In this document: piece after piece, positions 55,730 through 64,000 of the stretch
Layout of the letters: every line of letters begins with the position of its first letter
How positions within the stretch are numbered: position 1 is the first letter of the stretch
Assembly: GCA_011033025.1 (NCBI GenBank)
Contig: WFMF01000189.1
Span: forward strand, 1-64,000
Direction of reading: 5' to 3'
DNA: 64,000 nucleotides
Source: Beroe forskalii
Taxonomy: Eukaryota; Ctenophora; Nuda; Beroida; Beroidae
Program-made: the position numbers and the translations under genes
Notes under the pieces: model-generated
The model's database searches: none
What the model was told of the DNA's origin: nothing
Seen by the model: only the letters and a program-made list of their open reading frames with translations

Positions 55730-58700
55730 TCATCCGTCGTAGCCGCCTCTTCCTCGGCCTCTGAACTCCCCTCGGCCTCGTCCCCAGTCCCCTCCTCGTG
55801 ACCCCCGGGCCCTGCCGCCTCGGTCGCCTCGACCCCGAGGGGGAGGAGGCCCTCCTGATCCTCCGCGAGGGGGGCCGCCCCTGAAACCACCTCGCTCACC
55901 TGCGACGATATGCTGTAAACAAGGTAATGTGCGTTTGATGAGTGTACTTTATAGCAAATGTTTCACACTTGACATACTTCGTAAGTTCGCACTTTCGTAA
56001 GTTACCTTAACGGACAAAAACGGATAAATAGTATTGCTTAGTTATCATCATTTTACAACTCTGTGAAATCAACTGGACTTTCCGCTCACCTCTTCCCTCA
56101 CGGAAGGCCGGGTCAGGGTAAGGTCTGCTCTCGTTACCACCACTTCGACCTGAAAGAGTGGCAGTGAGAAGCATGATAAAAACCCTTACTAAAGGTGGAG
56201 TAAGGAACCCTTACTAAAAGGAACCCTTATTAAAAAGTTGAAATATTTTAAGCGTAGTTCGAGGTGGTTCTCATAGCCAATTTAGAAACTAATCAAGCAA
56301 TATATAATCGGATGAGAGCATCATCTCACCTCTGTAGCCACCCCTCTCCCCTCCTCTGAAGGGGCGCCTGCCCCTGTAGTCGCCCCTCCCCCGGTGTCCC
56401 TCCCCGGGGGGCAGGTCATGCCCCATGTCAGGTGACATGTCGTGGGGCGGACCCCCGTTGTCGTGAGGGTCCCTGTACATGTCCTCATTGCTGTAGGACC
56501 TCCGGGGGCGGCCGCCTTGGGGGTTGCTGTCGTAAAACCCGTCTGAATGAGGAATAAGAACCTGGATTAGGGGATCTGATGCTTCGGTCAAATCTGCTGC
56601 TTGCAAGATACAGTACTCAGATTCTGCAAGATCAAAATTAAAATTGATTTCCAAGATTTCATTTACTTTAAAATCAAGAACAGAACGTTCCAACTTTCTC
56701 TCCCCCACAAACCTGGCGGGGGTGGGGGCGGGGGTTGGGGGAAGTCCCCTCTCGGGGGCGGCCCCCCTCGCTGTCCTTGGGACGTGGGGTGAGGGGGTGG
56801 AGGAGGGTTTTCCCATCGAGGGGGAGGTGGCTGCATGTTACGGGGCTCAACGTACGGACCCGGCTGATCAAATCTGAGGGGAGTTCATCTTTAGGGTTTA
56901 GAATTTAATTGATATGAGATGAGTATTGAGTAAGTACATTCATAATTCTTAAAACTTTAATAAACTTTAATAAAACTTTCATCAGTAAATAGGCGAATTA
57001 ATCGATCTTTCGATGTCGATTGTTATAATTTTGAAACAAGGAAATGACAAAAACACGGACAAGTCTTATGTACCCGTAGTCGTCGTTGGCACTGTAGTTG
57101 TTCTGGGGCGGGGAAGGGGGGCTGGTTCTGGAACTGCTTGTTCGGGGGGAAGCCCCGGTCACCACCCCCTGCTGCTGCTGCTTCATGAAGTGGTTCTGAT
57201 CTGAAGGCATTGGCTCGCTGGGAGGGGGTGGGGGCGCTTGGTTCTGATTCTGATTCCTGAGGAGTGGAGTTGTAGTGAATAAAAAGGTTGAAAGTTAAAG
57301 AGTTGATGGAATGTCGTAAGATCACAAACAGATACTCAAAAATCAGATAAGGTCTTGTCAGGAATCATCGTGACATTGAACTTGATCTCATGGATTTATA
57401 TTTGTGAAGTCGCACGAAACTTGAGCAGAAGCACACGTTAGGTAAATAATGACATCATATGACACATATTACACGATGACATTCTGGTTTTGAGGTTTCT
57501 CAAAAGCCGCTATTTCCAGTTCCCCCTTGATTTTCTCCGTGCTGATCTCCAGACCCGGTACCACCTCAGTCCGGATGATGGGCAGGATTTGGTGGAGGGA
57601 CTTGGAGGATGTCCTCTCGTTACTCTTACTGATCACCTTGGGAAGCGTGTTTGTGTTAGAAGAAAAGGCGATAAATCATAGTTACGAAAAAGGGAAATTT
57701 TAGAATAACACGGTTTTTCTATCTGGATAGGGGGAGGTTTTGTAACATTCTAACTTTGTAAGAAGAAAAGCTGATGAAGCATTATAAAAAAAGGAAATGG
57801 AAATAAGATATTAAATAAAGCGGTTCTGGGGAAGGGTTGTGTATGCAGGTATGAAGAGAAATTATGATGAGATATTCCAAAAATTTGGAATGACGAATAA
57901 AATCGATGCTACTCAGATTCTCATCATCATACAAGCATACTACAGAAAGCTCGTTTGAATCCGAGAACTTGTTTGAATTTGAATCCAAGTTGTTCCTTAC
58001 CTTGGTGGGAGCGAGTGTGTTGATGATGTTATCATCCACATCCATGTGCTGGACTTCCCCCATGCCTGGGATCACCTTAGAGTCCAGGATGACCGGTTCT
58101 AGATCTGGAGTGAGGGAATAAATTAGGGAACATATGGATTAGAGAACATTGGAACAATTGGAAACAGGATCGTTCCTGGAATAACAGCAAAGGAATACCT
58201 ATCATGCTGAAGTTGACCACGACCCTCCAATTCAATCCTATCAAAATAACCTGTTTGAAGTCCGTGAGGGTCCTCGATGACGCCCTCATTCAACTCCACC
58301 TGATCGTAGAGACCCTCGTTAGGGTTAGTGTTCAGGTTGTACTTGTCTTGCATCATGTCCCCTGAGGAATAAGGATTATTTACAGTGTGGGTCCCCTGAA
58401 GTACAGAGTATTGAATCTAGGAAAATTCGAAAAACTGGAATGTAGGTAGCTCGAATCAAATTTGAAGAAGGGGGGACTGTTAGCATAAAGCTGGTTGAAA
58501 ATTTTAGAACTTAACCAGAATCGCTCGATTAAGCTTTACTAACTCAAGTCCTTATTATTACCCCTAACTTGAGACTAAACTATTTCACTTCCACCTCTAC
58601 TGATGTACAGTATACAATGTACACCGTAATGGAACTCCCCTGGCCTGTTTCGCGTCCAGAACTTAGCGGTATGGTCGTTGCTCCCACTAGCTAGGATGTG

Positions 58701-59566
58701 TCCCAGAGGATGCCAGTCCAGAGACAACACCATGCCTTCGTGGGCTGTCTCCATGCCTCCCACTTCACGATCAGTGCTGAAGGGTGGCAGTAGTGTGAAA
58801 TTATGACTGATAAAGTTTTATTAAGTACAAACAGACAAAACAGGGGGTATCGTGTGAAATCTGAGAATGAATGAAGCAATCCGATGAGGCACAGCGTGTT
58901 ACATAACAATGGCTTTATGGCCTTGAAACTTAACGCTTCATTTCTGACAGACCACATTCCTTAGTAAGCTTGTCGATAATAAACCCAAGACAACTAACTC
59001 CTCTAACTTTCTAAACTTTATATATATTTCAGACGTATTACTAACCCCACAATCCAGAAGAGGATGCTGCCGTCAGCTCCCCCACTAGCGAACATGCTCT
59101 CGTGAATGGGATGCCACGCTATCGACATCACCTCCTTCTTGTGACCCCGGAACACTTGCACCTCCTTCATTGCTCGGATGTCGAAGATCTGAGCAAGAGA
59201 AGTTAGACTTAGATACTTTTAACTTTCTTCATATATATAATCCTTGTTCATTAAAGTAGATATAAGTGAATGATTCCTAGTATAGCATCATCCATGATGG
59301 ACGGCAAAGGCAAATATTGTTTTGGGAAGGGTCATAATTCATGTCGTTCATATATCAATAAATCATGATGTTTTATTGATTCACTTCTTAGATTTTGATT
59401 TCTTGTGCTTGATCGATCGATTTCGAGAAAAATTCATATCGAGCATCGTTTTTCGTTTCTTTTAATTATTTTTATTACCTTCAATAGGTGGTCCCTTGAC
59501 GAGGTCAGCAACCAGTTTCCATTTCTGTTCCACTTCACCCGCGTTACTGTAGCTTTGTGAAGATGT
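55730..59566 (-). CDS. WDR33: WDR33, pre-mRNA 3'-end processing factor (C-terminal eleven exons)
   Basis: WDR33 is the CPSF subunit that, with CPSF30, reads AAUAAA. Exons, right to left: 59566-59479, 59188-59046, 58776-58625, 58361-58251, 58104-58001, 57636-57473, 57256-57074, 56873-56713, 56542-56330, 56149-56090, 55899-55730; donor and acceptor phases agree throughout. The first three give the last WD40 blades ([50 protein letters not shown]). Next come DKYNLN and VIPGMG, then Pro/Gln-rich and RGG-rich exons ending in GYDG and TGA. It is shorter than the vertebrate protein, lacking the collagen-like repeat region. The N-terminal four or so blades are not between 59567 and 64000, so the 5' exons lie beyond the window or are lost. 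Confidence 0.9.
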
Positions 59567-60413
59567 CTAGAAATGGGGGAAATTAGATAGTTTAATACTC
59601 ACCATTCACCAATTAAGCAATTAGGTATTCAGAAACTTTGCATAAAACATGGCATTTTTCAGAAGGAAAATTCCCCTTTACTGTGATTTTTGTGTTCGGC
59701 ATTGAGTTAAAATTAATATTTTTCTTGAAAAGCAGTGCATACCTATCTTGGCACTTGGCAGTGAAAATATGTAACTTGAATAGTTTTTGATAACGCATAC
59801 TTTTGTTGTAGCTTTGTAGGTATAATAAACGCTCATTTTAATGATACAATATTGGTAAATGCAGCAAAAAGTAACTGAATATCTGCAAGTGTATACAACT
59901 TGTATACGTGTTTTACATATTTTATCGACCATAATGAAGTAACAATAACTCAAAAACGAGCATAATTGATCTGTATATATTTTCATTTATTAACTTAATC
60001 TTTTTACTTTACGCCTGACTGTTCTGTCGAAAGTCTGAGTCTATATTCTGAGTCTAAACTTCGACCTACTACTGCTTTATACCTCAAGAAAAAAGCATAA
60101 TAAGGCCTTGAATCTAGGAAAATTCTGAAAACTGAAATGTAGCTTATCGAATTTCAAAGAAGGAGTACTGTTATTAAGCTGCGAAGCTAACATGATTAGC
60201 ATAAAGAAGGTTGAACATGTTAATTTTATGAGCAAGCTCGATAATAAGATGAATGTTAACCCCATCTCTCTCTCTCAGCTTTAACTTGAGTGTATTAACT
60301 AGTCAAAAGTTCTGACTATTATATACGTATTATATGCAACCAGATCCAAGGATTCAGTCTTAGTCCTGATTATTTCTGACTTTCTTAGTCAGAGGTTAGA
60401 TACTTGAGAGCTT
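59567..60413. other. WDR33 intron or flank downstream of the GPCR
   Basis: AT-rich, no exon of WDR33 recognised. A segment near 60100-60200 repeats 58415-58520 (AGGAAAATTC..AAAACTG.AATGTAG..TCGAAT), a short dispersed duplicate. If WDR33 continues to the right, this is intron. Confidence 0.5.
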
Positions 60414-63400
60414 TTACGATTTCTTTTGTCCGTCCTCTTTGTCCACGGATGGACGTTTGATACGTTTCAGACATTTCTTAATTTTGTTTTCCAAGATCAG
60501 AATCGGATTAATGATCGAATTGAGGGGTAAGACAATGATGCTGAAGACAGAGTACCAGCTAGATGCGTCAAATACCTCCAGGAAATGAAGCAGTAGAACC
60601 AGCATGAACGGTAACCATGTCAACACATCAGTAGCTATTATCACGGCTACTTTTCTCTGGATAGCTTTGTTACGTTTGATCATTTCCCTATTGTGGTTCC
60701 CTGCAACTGCGGAACTTTTTCTTGTGAAAACATTCACAATAACATAGCACACAGCTATAACCACAACGCAGATAAAGTTAACTGTTATCACCGAACCAGA
60801 AAACCATTTCTGAGGATTTTCATATCTGAAGAAGTAGTTGAAGAGACAAAACCCATTGCTACCATAAAACCCTATGCCCTTTCCACTCACTTTGCCATTC
60901 AAAAACATCTTCCCGACGAGGCGTTTTATTGTATTCCATGACGATTTCATCTTTAATCTTCGCCCATAGTAAGCTGCGATAATGGCTTCATGTTTAGCCT
61001 TATCGGGGTTTCCAACAAAGAGATGGTTGTCATACACAAGACTTCTCACAAATAGCTCTTCAAATGCAGGAAACAAAGGAGCAGTGGCAATCAATATAGC
61101 TATGGCAAATATCAAGGCAATTTTAGCACCTAATTGGATTTTGCACTTCTTCGATAATTTTTCACGAGGCCTTCTTATAGACTTCAGTCCGAAGGCCCTG
61201 GTGATGCTAAGTGCAGTCATCGAAAAGAGAGATATCTGTGAACCTATGGTTGATATTATTCCTAGAAAATCACACATCCAACTCGTTGTCCACTTGAATT
61301 GTGTGAAGCACGTGCTTTTGTTCAGGAATTTATCAGCTAGTGCCACCAGAAGGAGGAAGCATCCTTGTAAAATGTCTCCAATCGATATTACAATGATGAG
61401 ACAGTTATTGACCATGGCTACATCCGTTTTGAGTTCTTTGAATTCGTGTATTTTGGTACAGATGACAACTGCATTTAGGATTATGGATATTGCTCCAGTG
61501 ACACATGCCGCTACGTAAAGGGAGAAATGGCTGAACATCTTGACTTGGTTATCACACTGGGCATTACATTCGTCACTGAAATCCAAACAGTCGAATTCAC
61601 CATCACATTTTGTGGACAGCGGGATGAATTCACCTGACTCACATTTAAAGTTGTTGGTGCAAGAAACTTCGTCAGACAGGTCACCACAGTCATCGCTAAG
61701 ATTACAAACTTTGTCAAAACCAATGCACTGACCATTTGAACATGCGAAGAAGTTCTGATCAACCCTACCGTCACTTCCCTGAAAAACAACTGCCAGCTTT
61801 CCTTGACTTGTTATTGTCAGGATTCTACTGGGGGAGTTCATACAAGAAGATGACGACACTTGTCCTGGGAATATAGGGCAAGATGTGGAAGACTTACACT
61901 GTTCAGTGCACAATAAAAGCACATAGAGTTCTCCAAATATGTCATTGCAATCAATGGTGGCTGCATAGTGCTGGCTTGATACGATTTGGTTTGGACGATT
62001 AACACCAATGACCTCGATTTGTTTTTTGAACTCCACTGACTCACACTTACTTATGGCTCTCTCTAAACTTGCAAGGCCAGGAATACAAAAGAAAAGTCGT
62101 TTCACCTCACGGGTATTCTTAATATGTAGTTTCCTGTTGACGGCTCTGAAATTTCGCCGAGATGCTAAGCAAGTAAAGGAATCACAATTAGAAAAGTCAT
62201 TGCAAACATTGCTCACTAGCAAACGGTTTTCTGACTTTGGGCAACTGAATAGGGGCACATTTTGACATGACATATTATTGCCATGGTCATAGATACTCTT
62301 ATGTCCAGTACCACATTTTTTCGACCACATTCCTTTATCCTCATCAGTGCCATCAACACAGTCCTGTATACCATCCAACACCCATGCTCTAGGAAAGGGC
62401 AAAGACACCTTCTGAACAGACATTTTCCTCACACAAGTTGACACCACATCATGACAGAAATAAGGACTCTCGTCTGCTTTCACTGGACAGTCCTTCTCCC
62501 CATCGCACAGACTATGTTTATGTATTGTACAGCTGCCGCCCACTTGAATGCAGACATCATCCAGTCTATCATCGCACAAGCTGTAGTTTTGGCAGAGTAC
62601 GTACACTGACAAGGTTGTGGGGTAACCTCCTATGTCACACAGCAGCGGACTGATGTTCGAGCTCACACTACAGTTCATTTGGTCTTCAAAGTTGTCACAG
62701 ACAAGTCTAGTTTTTAACTTTCTATCTGGGACACTGCATTTGTTTTTCCTGTTTAGAGCTCTCTGTGAGAACTGGAGACTGAACGAAGTCACTTCGCATC
62801 TCTCCCTAGAATTACGGCAGTTCCACTCGTCTTGACCGCCCAAACACTCCTTCCTCCCGTCACAAATGAACCGTGGATGAACATAATACCCAAGGATGAC
62901 GGAATTAGCCGCTGTTGCCCTTACGGGTATACCGCGACATGTGATCCCAACAGAACGATTGAAACAGTTGGCCTCATCAAAGCAATTGTCACAATCGCAC
63001 TTTTTATCGCAGACTCTATCTTCAGAAATTGAGGCCCGGTAAATGAACGGTGAAGGTGGCTCACAGAAGAAATTGAAGATGGTAACATTTGTACAGGCTC
63101 TCTCGTCAACGGCAACGTTATCTATTTTATTAGTACACTCACTCTTTCCGTTACAAATCATAGAATTTAACACTACGCCATTCGCCAAGTTACGTATGGA
63201 TGGTCCTACATAATTTGTAAGTCTGTCTTTGGAACTGTCCCCCAGTTGACAAACCAAATCTCCACAGACACCAACAGCTGGTATGATCTTTTGTCTCTGA
63301 TGATTCTGTGGACATGTGAAATGGCCGCAAGATTGATAAAATGTAGGGTCATTCTCGCAGATATGCGAGAATTCTTGGACCATACATCTCTTGCCCAGAA

Positions 63401-63683
63401 TGCGATAATAGGTATCAGAAAAGGGGCACTTGAAGAATTCTTTACCATCAATGCGACATTTTCTTTTTAAAAATCCACCCGATACAACATCTTTACATTC
63501 TTCAATGCTAGAATGGCGGAAAGTCGAGGGTCCAATGGTGAAATTGATTTTATTGACAGTACTAGCCCCATAGTAATGCTCGAAATTGGTCCAGAAACCT
63601 TGGCTACAAGCAACATCAGAGGCAACTAATGTGCAAGTCAATAAAACTCTAACAGGAACGATCATAGTCTGAAGAATAGGCAT
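60414..63683 (-). CDS. LDL-receptor-A-rich class A (LGR/relaxin-receptor-like) GPCR, intronless
   Basis: A single frame of 1089 codons. It has a signal peptide (residues 1-27), then a Cys-rich ectodomain to about 710 with several LDLa-type modules. The clearest are CDGRKECLGGQDEWNC, CDGEKDCPVKADE, CNLSDDCGDLSDEVSC and CDGEFDCLDFSDEC; the last two are adjacent and precede TM1. Seven hydrophobic helices run from about 713 to 1065. TM3 ends SITRAFGL rather than a DRY/ERW motif. Extracellular loop 2 is very long (about 80 residues). TM7 reads LPLNSIINPILI, so the NPxxY tyrosine is isoleucine. No leucine-rich repeats are visible, unlike RXFP/LGR receptors. Ligand unknown. An upstream in-frame M at codon 1 or 7 could start it; the first fits the signal peptide. 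Confidence 0.85.
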   Translation of the reverse strand: MPILQTMIVPVRVLLTCTLVASDVACSQGFWTNFEHYYGASTVNKINFTIGPSTFRHSSIEECKDVVSGGFLKRKCRIDGKEFFKCPFSDTYYRILGKRCMVQEFSHICENDPTFYQSCGHFTCPQNHQRQKIIPAVGVCGDLVCQLGDSSKDRLTNYVGPSIRNLANGVVLNSMICNGKSECTNKIDNVAVDERACTNVTIFNFFCEPPSPFIYRASISEDRVCDKKCDCDNCFDEANCFNRSVGITCRGIPVRATAANSVILGYYVHPRFICDGRKECLGGQDEWNCRNSRERCEVTSFSLQFSQRALNRKNKCSVPDRKLKTRLVCDNFEDQMNCSVSSNISPLLCDIGGYPTTLSVYVLCQNYSLCDDRLDDVCIQVGGSCTIHKHSLCDGEKDCPVKADESPYFCHDVVSTCVRKMSVQKVSLPFPRAWVLDGIQDCVDGTDEDKGMWSKKCGTGHKSIYDHGNNMSCQNVPLFSCPKSENRLLVSNVCNDFSNCDSFTCLASRRNFRAVNRKLHIKNTREVKRLFFCIPGLASLERAISKCESVEFKKQIEVIGVNRPNQIVSSQHYAATIDCNDIFGELYVLLLCTEQCKSSTSCPIFPGQVSSSSCMNSPSRILTITSQGKLAVVFQGSDGRVDQNFFACSNGQCIGFDKVCNLSDDCGDLSDEVSCTNNFKCESGEFIPLSTKCDGEFDCLDFSDECNAQCDNQVKMFSHFSLYVAACVTGAISIILNAVVICTKIHEFKELKTDVAMVNNCLIIVISIGDILQGCFLLLVALADKFLNKSTCFTQFKWTTSWMCDFLGIISTIGSQISLFSMTALSITRAFGLKSIRRPREKLSKKCKIQLGAKIALIFAIAILIATAPLFPAFEELFVRSLVYDNHLFVGNPDKAKHEAIIAAYYGRRLKMKSSWNTIKRLVGKMFLNGKVSGKGIGFYGSNGFCLFNYFFRYENPQKWFSGSVITVNFICVVVIAVCYVIVNVFTRKSSAVAGNHNREMIKRNKAIQRKVAVIIATDVLTWLPFMLVLLLHFLEVFDASSWYSVFSIIVLPLNSIINPILILENKIKKCLKRIKRPSVDKEDGQKKS

Positions 63684-64000
63684 TACAAGTTACTACGTGA
63701 TTATAATATGAAATTGGAACTGGATTATTTGAGAAATTCAAATGTTGCGAAATTATGGGAACCTATCGGGAAAACTTGCCTGTGGGAATATTCAAAAACA
63801 GATGAGAACGTACATAATGAAACAGGCTGAGTCGATGACAAATACAGAAGTCACGAATTTAACCTGATTTGACTCGAGAACTTTGAAAATCAATTATTGA
63901 CTTCTATTCAAGGATTTTCGAGCAACAAAATTGAATGTAGCCTAGATATAAATATCCTTCGTTACCTTTTGAGGCGGGGGCGTTTTTCGTGCGTTTAAGG
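63684..64000. other. Upstream region of the GPCR
   Basis: AT-rich; no exon or clear promoter element recognised up to the window edge. Confidence 0.4.

Noticed and set aside
55609..55899. A separate acidic protein ([17 protein letters not shown]) near the WDR33 end
   Set aside because: It is an out-of-frame reading of the last WDR33 exon, whose correct phase gives the RGG-rich tail ending GYDG.

Overview
This is nuclear DNA of an invertebrate animal, not a microbe. Long AT-rich intergenic stretches, many short GT-AG introns, animal-specific gene families (MED14, WDR33, AGPAT, an LDLa-bearing GPCR) and heavy minisatellite and transposon content all point that way. I cannot name the species; a basal or marine invertebrate fits best.

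Layout. The right third is ordinary gene space, all host genes on the minus strand. From right to left these are an intronless LDL-receptor-A-rich GPCR (60414-63683), the 3' eleven exons of WDR33 (55730-59566), a five-exon 1-acylglycerol-3-phosphate acyltransferase (49182-54082), and 21 exons of Mediator subunit MED14 (33927-48432). A secreted beta-trefoil-like/aerolysin-like protein lies on the plus strand inside the last AGPAT intron (51196-52095). MED14 is recognisable through its N-terminal heterodimerisation region and middle domains into its Pro/Ser-rich linker; its C-terminal third is not in the window.

The left half is accessory sequence. A block holding MED14 exons 19-21, an unrecognised plus-strand coding-like segment with 33-bp coding repeats, a prokaryote-like GT4 glycosyltransferase and a GPCR tail occurs twice in the same order and orientation: copy A at about 1-10632 and copy B at about 25455-38214. 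The two copies act as natural filled/empty-site pairs and expose at least five insertions: a 4.36-kb TIR element full of 44-bp satellite, two terminal-hairpin elements, a TA-flanked MITE and a 3.46-kb near-perfect foldback. Between the copies lie a GC-rich satellite divided by promoter-like cassettes (10633-13900), a roughly 10.4-kb inverted-repeat locus with nested insertions (13930-24373), and about 1 kb of degraded or poor-quality sequence.

Most notable: (1) two MED14 exons have their 3' end plus 5' splice site amplified in tandem, giving about 17 consecutive donors at exon 13 and five (copy B) or two (copy A) at exon 21; (2) several elements share G-run ends, about 6-bp target duplications and an interior made of private minisatellite; (3) a satellite whose spacers each carry two TGACGT sites, a TATA box and a splice-donor-like site. 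Frameshifts in MED14 and in both glycosyltransferase copies mean that assembly errors, or two haplotypes joined in tandem, must be excluded first.
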